A stretch of DNA of 64,000 bases from Cupriavidus sp. EM10 (GTDB taxonomy: Bacteria > Pseudomonadota > Gammaproteobacteria > Burkholderiales > Burkholderiaceae): the NCBI RefSeq assembly GCF_018729255.1, contig NZ_CP076061.1, forward strand, positions 992,001-1,056,000. Reading direction: 5' to 3'. Below are positions 29,119-37,315 of this stretch, one piece after another. The position numbers and the translations under genes are program-made. The notes beneath the pieces are model-generated. The model saw only the letters and a list, made by a program, of their open reading frames with translations, ran no database searches and had not been told where the DNA came from. Each line of letters starts with the position of its first letter. The first letter of the stretch is position 1.

Positions 29119-29300
29119 CCGAAGCTCCTTGGATGACAACATAGATACCAAGTTTTTCCATGGCAAGGGATACGATGCTGTAGCTGTAGTGGTCTCCACT
29201 TCATCATATCTCGCGTAACTTCTGCCCATTCAGCATTCTTTCGATGCTTTCCACCTACGAGGTGGGAATCGAAAATCCAACAAAGCCAGCGGATGGCTGG

Positions 29301-30696
29301 TCAGTTGCGTCTGAGCACACTGATGTCTCCCCAGCCACCTTTTGCGATTGACCACAACACCAGACTGCCATAGCAAAACATGGCCAGCGCACCGATAGCG
29401 AAATACTGAGCCAGGGAAGCGCCAAGCGACAACGCCAGTGCCCCGACGCCCGCAAACAGCGTCAAGCGCAGAGCGGCAGCCAGCAATGACCATTTGAGTC
29501 GTCCCGCCCTTGCGAAGCAAAGTACAACGAAACGCCCATTGCAAAGAAACCATATAGCGGGCCCACAATGCGCAAGTAGAGCGAGCCCGTCTCCAGCAAA
29601 TGCGCATCGGCACCGAACAGCCGCAGCCAGGCCTCTGGCCAGATCGCAGCGGCCAGCCCGACGACTTCCGCAAGTGCGAAGGCCATGAGGCCTCCAGAAA
29701 TGGCAATACGTCGCGCTCGTTCGGCCTGTCCGGCACCAATATTGGCACCCACCAACGCCACCATCGGCGCGCCAAGACCAAACGCAATCGGTATTAGCAA
29801 ATACTCAAGGCGTGCAGCAGTTGCGTAGCCCGCCAAGGCCGCAGTGCCACTGTGGTTTCCCACCTGTGCTGTGGTCAATGCAATCAGCGAGTTGGTCAGC
29901 ACCGGATTTAGACACGCCAGCCCCCGACTACCAGAATACTTCGCATCGGCGCCCAATGAAGCGGCCCCGCCGACAACCGCGCTGCGCTTCGGCCAGAAAG
30001 ACAGTACCACCCGAGCGTCAACATTCCAGCCCCGTAGTAGATCACCAGCGCCCAGGCGCCCCCAGCCACGCCGAGTTCGGGAAATGGGCCATAGCCAAAG
30101 ATCAGGCAGGGCGACAGGGGGATCATCAGCAACGCGCCCACGCAGATCACCAAGCCTGGCACGACCATATTTCCCGTGCCACGAATCACGCTTGCCAACG
30201 CATTCATCGCCCACATCAACGGCAGAAATACAAACAGGACACGCCCGTAAGTGCAGGCTGCGTCGAGAGCGGCACCGTGCGCACCTAAAAGCGAAAACAG
30301 CGGACGCGCCCCAAGACATAGCAGAATAGACAACGCCACACCGATCATTACATTCATCGTGAGCGCATGACGGGCAAGCTTTCCAACAAGTTCGGTATTG
30401 CCCGCACCAAGGGCTCGCGCCACGGCCGACGAGATACCCCCACCCATCGCACCCTGCGACATGTTCTGCATCAGCATCAAAACAGGCACCACCACCGCTA
30501 CACCTGCCAGGACATTCGTCCCCAACTTGGCCAGGAACCAAGTTTCGATGAGACCTGTGGACGACTGGGCCAACATCATCAGCATGTTCGACCAACTCAT
30601 CCGAGCCAACGTCGGCACGATCGGCGCCTCCAACATGGACCGCAGGCGCGCGTTTGCTGCAGGAAGCGCCGCAGCGTTGGCTTGATTCATTGTCAT
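29301..30696 (-). pseudogene. MATE-family multidrug/sodium efflux transporter, two frameshifts
   Basis: Restored length is 465 residues, about 12 membrane helices. Part one (30696 to about 29926) has PIVPTLARMSWSNMLMMLAQ, SSTGLIETWFLAKLG and SQGAMGGGISSAVARALG. Part two has GYATAARLEYLLIPIAFGLG and GANIGAGQAERARRIA. Part three ends the last helices. The breaks are at C-run 29921-29925 and C-run 29507-29509 (plus strand); one extra base in each gives VVGGLACLNPVL and FASQGAGRLKWSLLAA, the MATE hallmark ASQGAGR. ATG 30696 has GGGGGA upstream. It exports cationic or drug-like compounds and is divergent from marR. Confidence 0.88.
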
Positions 30697-30737
30697 ACCG
30701 GTTCCCCCCGACGGCATCGCTGCACGCTCAGATATTT

Positions 30738-30799
30738 GCATATGCACGCATACCAATTTACTTGCATATGCCAACATCGTCAACAAGTGCGTATACTTG
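30738..30799. promoter_or_regulatory. three operator-like dyads between MATE and marR genes
   Basis: Two copies of TTGCATATGC, each with a GCATATGC palindrome (30738-30745 and 30764-30771), are spaced 26 bases apart. A third dyad CAAGT-GCGTAT-ACTTG is at 30784-30799. The 16-base size and location between a transporter gene and a divergent marR gene are typical of MarR self-regulation. Confidence 0.6.
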
Positions 30800-30873
30800 A
30801 AACGAGGCGGCTGCGGAAACGGCCCCGGCGCGCGATGGGCGCGCGTCTCGATCTCAACAGGGAAGGCAACCGA

Positions 30874-31336
30874 ATGTCATCGTCCAGCATTACCGATCCC
30901 TTGGTCTGCAATGGTGCTGCGCTGCGCAAGGCAACGCGGCGCATAACCCAACTTTATGACGCCGCACTTGCGCCATGTGGATTGAGCGTCTCGCAGCGCT
31001 CCGTTTTGCTGCACATCTCCCGTGGGATAGCCCAACCATGACCGAGCTTGCGCATGCGATGGTGCTTGACCGTTCGGCGTTGGCACGCAATATCCAGCCA
31101 CTGGAACGCGACGGATACTTGATACAGAAAGGGATGCGGCTGACGGGCGGAACCGTCGCGTGGAACTCACTCCCGCGGGGCGAGCGAAGCTTGCGGAGTC
31201 AAATCGGCTATGGCGGCGCGCACAGGAGCGGTTTGAGGCTGTCTACGGCCCCGAGCGGGCGGCAGCACTACGTATCGCGCTTGCCGAGATCTACTCCGAC
31301 GCTTTCGCGGACGCGTTCAACGAAGGCGCCTCCTAG
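30874..31336 (+). pseudogene. MarR-family regulator of the divergent MATE gene, two frameshifts
   Basis: Restored length is 154 residues. It starts at ATG 30874 after GGAAGG, with ALRKATRRITQLYDAALAPCGLSVSQ as helix 1-2. Helix-turn-helix and wing read TMTELAHAMVLDRSALARN, then DAADGRNRRVELTPAGRAKL. The breaks are at G-run 31024-31026 and G-run 31131-31133; one extra G in each restores ISRGDSPTMTEL and LIQKGDAADGRN. Stop at 31334-31336. Divergent from the MATE exporter and next to three dyads, it is very likely its repressor. Confidence 0.85.
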
Positions 31337-31399
31337 GCTCAAGAAACCCGTCGACTATGGGAGTGGCAGGAGTTGAGCTAGCGCCATTCCGGAGATGCA

Positions 31400-31786
31400 C
31401 TAGTCAACCAATGATCCGTGTAGGGGATCATCAGGGTTGTCCTCGGATGTCACACGATCCAAAAGTTCTATAAGCAAGGCGGTCCGCTGCATACCAATAC
31501 GTGCGGTTGTCGATTTATATACGTCTCGATAGGTTGACTGCATAGTAGCAACGAGGGCCATGCCGCTATCAGTGAGAGATAGTGGCGTCCGGCGTCGATC
31601 TTGATCGACTCCATCGACAATCAGTCCTCGCACTCTAAGTTGATGAACGGCACGAGAAAGAGAGGCATGTTCGAGAATTGGCGCCCACATGAAAACGCAG
31701 CCCTCTGCTCGCAGTTCCGGGCGACCTTTGACTAGGTATGCGGCGTCTGGGTGGAGCACGCCGTCGTAGTCTAGAAAAAGAATCAT
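31400..31786 (-). CDS. chimeric protein: HAD-domain start joined to the C-terminal half of a MarR regulator
   Basis: The first 45 or so residues (MILFLDYDGVLHPDAAYLVKG and VFMWAPILEHA) match HAD-like phosphatase-domain proteins, including the catalytic DxD. In the same frame the sequence then becomes a MarR C-terminal half: LSRAVHQLRVRGLIVDGVDQDRRRTPLSLTDSGMALV, followed by the dimerisation helix. Neither half is complete, since the HAD lacks its later motifs and the MarR lacks its N-terminal helices. A deletion that fused two genes is the simplest explanation. ATG 31786 or GTG 31798 are possible starts. It is probably non-functional as a phosphatase. Confidence 0.6.
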   Translation of the reverse strand: MILFLDYDGVLHPDAAYLVKGRPELRAEGCVFMWAPILEHASLSRAVHQLRVRGLIVDGVDQDRRRTPLSLTDSGMALVATMQSTYRDVYKSTTARIGMQRTALLIELLDRVTSEDNPDDPLHGSLVD

Positions 31787-31901
31787 TGTCGCCGTCACAG
31801 TCCCCCAATCTTTGCACGTGCCTCGGACAGCACCCTGGGGATGGCGTATTCGCCCCCGCAGCGACGCCCCACGCGCGCTGGGAAGTCATTTCAACTCAAA
31901 G

Positions 31902-31937
31902 AGCTATAAGTTTAGCGTAAACGCTAATTACATAGCT
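31902..31937. promoter_or_regulatory. 36-bp nested dyad upstream of the Xre gene
   Basis: TTAGCGT-AA-ACGCTAA (31912-31927) lies inside AGCTAT (31902-31907) and ATAGCT (31932-31937), all on one centre (31919.5). Thirteen of 18 positions per arm are symmetric. The site is 69 bases before the xre start and 104 bases before the chimeric gene, so it could control either direction. Confidence 0.55.
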
Positions 31938-32005
31938 TAAACATTCTGTACGCAATCGTGCTGCATGCGTAGAAAAAGGTACTTCCGAGATGACTAAGCG
32001 ACAGG

Positions 32006-32260
32006 ATGGATCTTCTTCACGCGGTCGGACACGCTATTCGACTCGCTCGCGAACAAGCCGGACTTACTCAAGAAGAACTGAGTGAGCGCGCCGGGCTGCA
32101 TGCCGTCTCTTTGAGTAAGATTGAACGTGGCAGGATGGAGGCGCGTCTGCTTACGTTGGACGCATTAGCGCAGGCTCTCTCGCTGTCAGTGTCTCAGCTG
32201 CTGCGTAACGCCGAAGTTGTTCAGTCAATTCAGACCGACGCCAAAAAAGCGTCTCATTGA
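32006..32260 (+). CDS. small Xre/cro-C1-type helix-turn-helix protein
   Basis: An 84-residue protein that is almost only a HTH_3 domain: IRLAREQAGLTQEELSERAGL, then SLSKIERGRMEARLLTLDALAQAL. Such stand-alone Xre proteins often regulate restriction, toxin or prophage genes. No toxin partner is visible. The ribosome-binding site before ATG 32006 is weak. A symmetric 36-bp dyad lies 69 bases upstream. Confidence 0.8.
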   Translation: MDLLHAVGHAIRLAREQAGLTQEELSERAGLHAVSLSKIERGRMEARLLTLDALAQALSLSVSQLLRNAEVVQSIQTDAKKASH

Positions 32261-32843
32261 TTCTGGGCTATCGGCGTGGAGCGCTTGAACGCTAAGAATT
32301 GAACCTCCCTAGAGTTTCGAGCAAGCTGGTATGTTGCTATTCCAATCACGAACCCGGTCCTTTGGAATTCGGAGATGCGGGCAGGAATAGCCGCCGTGGG
32401 CAGCCAGAAGCGGCGCCGGAGGGTGGCGTGAGGCAGACTCGAAATCGCTACTTTCCACGCCAAGAACCACGGCGGCCATGCTCGTAGAGCCATCCGTATG
32501 CGTGGTCAATAAAGACGCAAAACCCGCTCCCACTAAGGAAGCGCGGGTTGCAAAAGTGGTTGAATTTACGACTTCGTTGACGCGGCCTTTATGACTTTAT
32601 TGTCAACGGACACCACAACTGTAAGCCCCGCTCACCACCCCATCACAGGAACTTGAACAGGTTCATCAGTTGGATCTGCATGAATGATTGCTGCGCGTCT
32701 TGCAGTGGCGATTGGGTCTCTTAGTAAGAACTTTATTTACTAGTAAAAGCTTTATTTTCTAGTAAGGACTTAGTTTCCCCTGCTCATCAAAATCCGCCGC
32801 AATTGCCTATACTCCCAACCGTCCCTTCACCCACGCATGAACT
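32261..32843. other. 583-bp AT-richer intergenic region with hairpin and direct repeats
   Basis: No gene is recognised. It contains AACCCGC...GCGGGTT (32521-32549), a hairpin of weak terminator type, and three 19-base direct repeats (32723-32779). Composition looks more AT-rich than the flanking genes, as expected of acquired DNA. Confidence 0.5.
32723..32779. repeat. three tandem 19-bp repeats, candidate operator array
   Basis: Units are AGTAAGAACTTTATTTACT, AGTAAAAGCTTTATTTTCT and AGTAAGGACTTAGTTTCCC, exactly contiguous. Each contains a TAA-N3-4-CTTA-like dyad. They lie 65 bases upstream of the ArsR-type gene and may be binding sites for it. Confidence 0.6.
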
Positions 32844-33533
32844 ATGGAATACGCACCAGGCATCAGCCAGCTGGCTGGCCTGCTGGCCGACCCCGGCCGC
32901 GCGGCGATGTTGTGGGCGCTGATGGATGGTAGCGCCCGGCCCGCTGGCGAGCTGGCGCTGATAGCCGGGCTGTCGGCGTCGTCCACCAGCGGCCATCTGG
33001 CGCGGCTGTCCGAAGGCGGGTTGCTGGCCGTGGAATCACGCGGCCGCAATCGCTACTATCGCCTTGCGGCGCCGGAGATCGGCGTGGCCATCGAGGCGCT
33101 GGCAACGGCTTCGCTGGTCAGCCAGCCGCCGCGCGTGCGGGCGGTGCCTGTATCGCGCGGCACGCCACCGGCGCTCAGGCAGGCGCGTACCTGTTATGAC
33201 CACCTGGCCGGGGAGCTTGCGGTGGGTCTGTTCGAACGCATGTCGCGCGCGGGCTGGCTGACCGTGGATGGCACGCGGATCGACCTGACCGGTGACGGCT
33301 CGCAGGCCATTGCGCAACTGGGGATCGACCTGGACGCCACGCGGCGCAAGCGTCGACAGTTCGCGTGTACCTGTCCGGACTGGAGCGAGCGCAAGCCGCA
33401 TCTGGGCGGCGCGCTGGGTGCGGCCATGCTGGAAACCATGCTGGAGAAGGGCTGGATCGAGCCTACCCATGCGTCGCGCGCGTTGCGCGTGACGCCTCGG
33501 GGGCATCGCGAGATCGGGAAAGTGGCCGCGTGA
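32844..33533 (+). CDS. ArsR-type winged-helix transcriptional regulator
   Basis: A 229-residue protein. Residues 1-95 form an ArsR/HTH_20 domain: ISQLAGLLADPGRAAMLWALMDG, SASSTSGHLARLSEGGLL and GRNRYYRL. The longer C-terminal half has CTCPDWSERKPHLGGALGAAM, a conserved motif in this ArsR subgroup with two cysteines that could bind an effector. Classical metal-site residues of ArsR/SmtB are not evident. ATG 32844 follows three 19-bp repeats. A small acidic protein gene follows 31 bases later. Confidence 0.85.
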   Translation: MEYAPGISQLAGLLADPGRAAMLWALMDGSARPAGELALIAGLSASSTSGHLARLSEGGLLAVESRGRNRYYRLAAPEIGVAIEALATASLVSQPPRVRAVPVSRGTPPALRQARTCYDHLAGELAVGLFERMSRAGWLTVDGTRIDLTGDGSQAIAQLGIDLDATRRKRRQFACTCPDWSERKPHLGGALGAAMLETMLEKGWIEPTHASRALRVTPRGHREIGKVAA

Positions 33534-33564
33534 CGGGCGAACCCGGGCCACAAAGGAGCCACAG

Positions 33565-34071
33565 ATGGCAATAGAACTGGACGACGACGCGCAGGACGCC
33601 GTAAGCCGGCTGTTTGCGCTGATCAATCTGGGAGACACCCAGCAGACCACGCGGCATCTGGCGCTGTTCGAGGAAGCGCTGGAGGACGCCGAGGAAGACG
33701 AGGCGGATGCCGAGATGCTGCTCTTCCAGATCAAGGAGATCATCGACTGGGAGGCAGGCTTCTATGTCGACTGGAAGGACGTCGAGTCCTTTATCGGCTG
33801 TCTGAACCAGCTTTGCGAGCGCATGGACCTGGAGATCGACTGGGGCACCGACGACCCCGAGGACGAGGATTTCCTGGAAGGCACCAGCGTGCCGGAGCTG
33901 ATGGAACTGGTGACCGACCAGCTGCGCGTGGCCGGCTACACGCTGTGGAACTGGGATACCGGCGGCGACGCGTATGCGGGCTGGATCACGCGCAGCGAGG
34001 ACGACGACGAGATGCTGGAGATCGCAGATACCCTCAGCTTCGACCTGCGCAGCGGCGACCAGCCCTATTGA
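33565..34071 (+). CDS. acidic hypothetical protein, possible DUF6630-like
   Basis: 168 residues, very acidic (runs such as EDAEEDEADAE and EDDDEMLE), with a conserved-looking IIDWEAGFYVDWKDVESFIG core and an aromatic YTLWNWDTGGDAYAGW segment. It has no signal peptide or membrane helix, so it is cytoplasmic. ATG 33565 has AAGGAG upstream. It follows the ArsR gene closely and may be co-transcribed. I recall similar proteins as DUF6630 but cannot confirm; function unknown. Confidence 0.7.
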   Translation: MAIELDDDAQDAVSRLFALINLGDTQQTTRHLALFEEALEDAEEDEADAEMLLFQIKEIIDWEAGFYVDWKDVESFIGCLNQLCERMDLEIDWGTDDPEDEDFLEGTSVPELMELVTDQLRVAGYTLWNWDTGGDAYAGWITRSEDDDEMLEIADTLSFDLRSGDQPY

Positions 34072-34108
34072 ATGGCCCGGTGGCTGGGGCCGGCCGCCCG
34101 CCAGGCGG

Positions 34109-35107
34109 TTATTCGAGCGTGATGACCGTCGGCACGGCTTCGTCTTCTTCCAGCCCGTCCGCTACGTCCGGCATCAACGTGGCACCCAGCCGCGATGCCG
34201 GGCGGCGTGCGCTTTCCGGCACACCCAGCGTTTCCTCGAGCGCGTTCAGGAAGGCGCGCACGCTGGCCGGCATCAGCTTGCGCGCGGGCATCAGCACATA
34301 GACCTTGAGCGGGGACGACGAATACCCGGGCAGCACCCGCACCAATTGGCCTTGCACCAGCTGTTCGTGCACGAAGCGCGGCGACAGCCGCGTGACCCCC
34401 AGACCGTCGACGGCCGCCTTCAGCCGCACCTCGGCGTTGTGCGTGCAGATGCGTGGTTCCACGTCCAGCGAGTACGTTTCCACACCGTCGCGCAGGAATT
34501 CCCAGTGCGAATCGTCCAGATTGCCTACCGTCGGCCAGCCTTTCAGGTCCTGCGGCGTGCGCGGCAGCCCGCGCTCACGGATCAGCGAGGGCGCGGCGTA
34601 GAAGGCGCGCTCGATCAGCACCACCCGCTTGCTGGCGAATGAGCTGTCGTGCAGGCTGGTATCGGTCATGACGAACGCCAGGTCATAGCCATGACGGATC
34701 AGGTCGGGCTGATCCCAGTTCATGTCCAGCTGCACCCGCAGAGACGGATGCTGCTTGAGCAGCCGGTTCACCGTCGGCGACAGGTGCTGCGAACCCACCT
34801 CATAAGGCGTGGCGATGCGGATGGTGCCGCCCACCTCGGCACTGACCGAAGCCGCCTCGGCACTGATCTCGCGCAGCGCACCGAACAATGGCGACACGCG
34901 GTCGTAAAGCTGCTGGCCGCGCTGGGTCACGCGCACGCGGCGCGTGGTGCGCTCGAAAAGCCGCACGCCGAGCTGCCCTTCCAGGCGCGCCACTGCGGCG
35001 CTTGCCGATGACTTCGGGACTTCGGCCAATTCGGCCCCCTGTGTGAAGCCGCCGCCTTCCACCACACGGCAGAAGATCTCCCAGTCCTTCCAGTCAATCG
35101 TTTTCAT
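34109..35107 (-). CDS. LysR-family transcriptional regulator
   Basis: About 332 residues. ATG 35107 gives MKTIDWKDWEIFCRVVEGGGFTQ, with helix-turn-helix AELAEVPKSSASAAVARLEGQLGVRLFERTTRRV (in segments). The LysR substrate domain follows (GGTIRIATPYEVGSQHLSP). The CrgA/PecT-like subgroup is likely from FERTTRRVRVTQRGQQLYDR. Its C-terminus has an acidic tail (GLEEDEAVPTVITLE). No adjacent divergent target is obvious; a PepSY gene lies 253 bases away. Confidence 0.88.
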   Translation of the reverse strand: MKTIDWKDWEIFCRVVEGGGFTQGAELAEVPKSSASAAVARLEGQLGVRLFERTTRRVRVTQRGQQLYDRVSPLFGALREISAEAASVSAEVGGTIRIATPYEVGSQHLSPTVNRLLKQHPSLRVQLDMNWDQPDLIRHGYDLAFVMTDTSLHDSSFASKRVVLIERAFYAAPSLIRERGLPRTPQDLKGWPTVGNLDDSHWEFLRDGVETYSLDVEPRICTHNAEVRLKAAVDGLGVTRLSPRFVHEQLVQGQLVRVLPGYSSSPLKVYVLMPARKLMPASVRAFLNALEETLGVPESARRPASRLGATLMPDVADGLEEDEAVPTVITLE

Positions 35108-35286
35108 GCGAAACCTTTCGAAGCTTGTCACCGGGAAAACCCTTACCCGATGGGCCGCGATTGTCCCACAAGACGAACAATCATGAAGTCCACGTCCAGA
35201 GTAGGGACATTACGAGAACGTGACATAGACATGACATGTGTACCGGCTGTGTGATTGCAACCACGCCGGGATCGGGAAACCTACAT

Positions 35287-35301
35287 TGAGAATCGATCTC
35301 A
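35287..35301. promoter_or_regulatory. Fur-box-like dyad upstream of the pepSY-cytochrome b561 genes
   Basis: TGAGAATCGATCTCA matches the Fur core TGAGAATnATTCTCA at 12-13 of 15 positions and is itself a TGAGA/TCTCA dyad. It is 60 bases before the PepSY start. Iron repression of this two-gene operon is implied but not shown. Confidence 0.5.
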
Positions 35302-35360
35302 TTAGACTCTACGATCCACACACGTCGCCCAGCTGGGCTTTTTGTCCGAGGAGTTGAGCC

Positions 35361-35639
35361 ATGCATAGCAAAGCCATGAAAACCGTCGTCGTAGCGTTTG
35401 TCGGCCTGTTCTCCAGTGGCGCGTTCGCCGCCGCCAACTGCGAGAAGCACCCCAAGTCCGAATGGATGCCCGAGGCCGACGCCAAGGCGAAGATCGTGGC
35501 CCAGGGCTACAACATCAAGAAGTTCAAGGTCGACGGCAACTGCTACGAGATCTACGGCACCACGAAGGACGGCAAGAAGGCCGAGATCTACTTCGACACC
35601 AAGACGCTCGACATCGTCAAATCCGAAATCGGGAAGTAA
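35361..35639 (+). CDS. secreted PepSY-domain protein
   Basis: A 92-residue protein with a signal peptide (VVVAFVGLFSSGAFAA) and a PepSY-like core: EWMPEADAKAKIVAQGY, IKKFKVDGNCYEIYGTTKDGKKAEIYFD and TLDIVKSE. ATG 35361 with GAGGAG seven bases upstream; ATG 35376 is possible. PepSY domains bind proteases or redox partners, and such small ones are often next to cytochrome b561 genes that reduce or reside in the membrane. It is immediately followed by a cytochrome b561 gene, with the Fur-like site upstream. Confidence 0.85.
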   Translation: MHSKAMKTVVVAFVGLFSSGAFAAANCEKHPKSEWMPEADAKAKIVAQGYNIKKFKVDGNCYEIYGTTKDGKKAEIYFDTKTLDIVKSEIGK

Positions 35640-35641
35640 GC

Positions 35642-36202
35642 ATGGCAACCCCGGCGGATCGCATCTACGAACGCCAAACGATTCGCGTCTGGGACCTGGC
35701 CGTCCGCTTCACGCACTGGAGCGTGGCGGCCATCGTCTGCTATGACCTGTTCGACGATTCCGGCGACCAGGTGCATCGCGTGCTGGGCTATGTGGCTGCC
35801 GGCCTGGTGCTGTTTCGCATCGTCTGGGGCTTTGTCGGCACGGAGCACGCGCGCTTTGGAGCATGGCTGCCGCGTCCCGCCGGGGTGCTGGCCTATGGCC
35901 GGGCGCTGCTGCAAGGCCGGGCGCCGCGCTTCATCGGCCATACCCCGCTGGGCGCAGTGATGATGCTGGCGATGTGGGCGCTGATCCTGGGCCTCGCCGT
36001 CACCGGCTGGATGTCGCGCCTGGACCCGTTCTGGGGCGAGGACTGGCCCATCGACATCCACCGCTGGCTGTCGAATACGTTGCTTGGGCTGGTGGTGCTG
36101 CATGTGGCCGCAGCCATCGCGATGAGCCTCAAGGGCCGCGAGAACCTGATCGCCGCGATGCTGACAGGACGCAAGCGCCGCGACACCGACCCGTCCTCCT
36201 GA
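35642..36202 (+). CDS. cytochrome b561-family membrane protein
   Basis: 186 residues with four membrane helices and haem-ligand histidines in VRFTHWSVAAIVCYDL, HRVLGYVAAGLVLFRIVWG and HVAAAIAMS, typical of bacterial di-haem b561 proteins such as HupC/YceJ. They move electrons across the inner membrane. It starts two bases after the PepSY stop; the AAG/GGGAAG in the end of pepSY may be its ribosome-binding site. The pair may form a ferric-reductase-like or redox unit. Confidence 0.88.
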   Translation: MATPADRIYERQTIRVWDLAVRFTHWSVAAIVCYDLFDDSGDQVHRVLGYVAAGLVLFRIVWGFVGTEHARFGAWLPRPAGVLAYGRALLQGRAPRFIGHTPLGAVMMLAMWALILGLAVTGWMSRLDPFWGEDWPIDIHRWLSNTLLGLVVLHVAAAIAMSLKGRENLIAAMLTGRKRRDTDPSS

Positions 36203-36306
36203 AATTCGGCCAGCCGGCCTTTCGGATTTCACACGCGCTGCCTACGATGGTTGCCAACGCCGCTTGGCTTGCATGGCCGCGGCGCCAACCAACCCGGAGA
36301 ACGACG

Positions 36307-36987
36307 ATGAAGATCCTGATGGTGCTCACCTCGCATGACACGCTTGGCAACACGGGCAAGAAGACAGGCTTCTGGCTCGAGGAATTCGCGGCGCCCTACT
36401 ATGTGTTCAAGGATGCCGGCGTCGACGTCACGCTGGCGGCGCCCAAGGGCGGCCAGCCGCCCATCGATCCCAAGAGTGACGAACCCGACTTCAAGACCGA
36501 CGCCACGCGCCGCTTCCAGGGCGACGCCGCCGCCCAGAAACACCTGGCCGCCACGCTGACACTGGATCAGGTCAAGGCCGACGACTTCGATGCGGTCTTC
36601 TATCCAGGCGGCCACGGCCCGCTATGGGACCTGACCGAGGACAAGCGGTCGATCGCGCTGCTCGAAGCCTTCGACCGCGCCGGCAAGCCCATGGCGCTGG
36701 TCTGCCATGCGCCCGGTGTGCTGCGTCACGTGAAGCGTGCCGATGGCGAGCCGCTGGTGAAGGGCCGCAGGGTCACCGGCTTCACCAATACCGAGGAAGA
36801 CGCCGTGCAGCTGACCAACGTGGTGCCCTACCTGGTGGAGGACATGCTAAAGGCCAACGGCGGCCAGTTCTCGCGTACCGACGACTGGGGCAGCTATGCC
36901 GTGGTGGACGGGCTGCTGGTGACGGGGCAGAACCCCGCATCGTCCGAGGCCGGCGCGCATGAACTGCTGAAGCTGCTGAAGAAGTAG
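36307..36987 (+). CDS. DJ-1/PfpI (Hsp31-like) family protein
   Basis: 226 residues with the class I glutamine amidotransferase-like fold. It has GFWLEEFAAPYYVFKDAG, FYPGGHGPLWDL and the nucleophile elbow VCHAPGVL with its Cys-His. Members act as glyoxalase III, deglycase or holding chaperone. ATG 36307 has GGAG seven bases upstream. It is not tightly linked to cytochrome b561 (104-base gap). A metal or oxidative-stress role is conceivable. Confidence 0.9.
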   Translation: MKILMVLTSHDTLGNTGKKTGFWLEEFAAPYYVFKDAGVDVTLAAPKGGQPPIDPKSDEPDFKTDATRRFQGDAAAQKHLAATLTLDQVKADDFDAVFYPGGHGPLWDLTEDKRSIALLEAFDRAGKPMALVCHAPGVLRHVKRADGEPLVKGRRVTGFTNTEEDAVQLTNVVPYLVEDMLKANGGQFSRTDDWGSYAVVDGLLVTGQNPASSEAGAHELLKLLKK

Positions 36988-37061
36988 CCGCCGAGGAATG
37001 GCCACCGCGCCCAGCGGCAGCCTCGCTTTTTATGGCATAGTGGCCACCGTTGTATCCCGCG

Positions 37062-37247
37062 ATATCGGGAGAGCCCGTCGCTGCCGCCAGGCAGCACGGC
37101 GCCGAAGGAGCAACCGCCCCGGAAACTCTCAGGCAAAAGGACCGGTATCGCCATTGAACTCTGAAGAACCCTGGCTCGTACGTCGGCCAGCGGTACCGAA
37201 GGAGCAAGCGGGCCCCGGCCCGCGAATCTCTCAGGTCAAGGACAGAG
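37062..37247 (+). promoter_or_regulatory. tandem glycine riboswitch (gcvT element)
   Basis: Aptamer 1 (37062-37148) closes with ATATCGG/CCGGTAT and contains CGGGAGAGCCCG, GCCGAAGGAGCAA and ACTCTCAGGCAAAAGGACC. Aptamer 2 (37159-37247) closes with CTCTG/CAGAG and contains CTGGCTCG, ACCGAAGGAGCAA and ATCTCTCAGGTCAAGGAC. The 10-base linker and repeated core are those of the cooperative glycine riboswitch. It lies 68 bases before the oxidase start codon and likely switches the gene on when glycine is plentiful. Confidence 0.95.
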
Positions 37248-37315
37248 GGGGCGTCCGCGCAAGCGCATGGTGCGCCGCGGACTGCCACCCCATGACGTCC
37301 TGAAAGACCTTCCAC

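Noticed and set aside
32254..32493. A 79-codon minus-strand frame after the Xre gene
   Set aside because: It has no domain and no partner-like features of a toxin; more likely non-coding.
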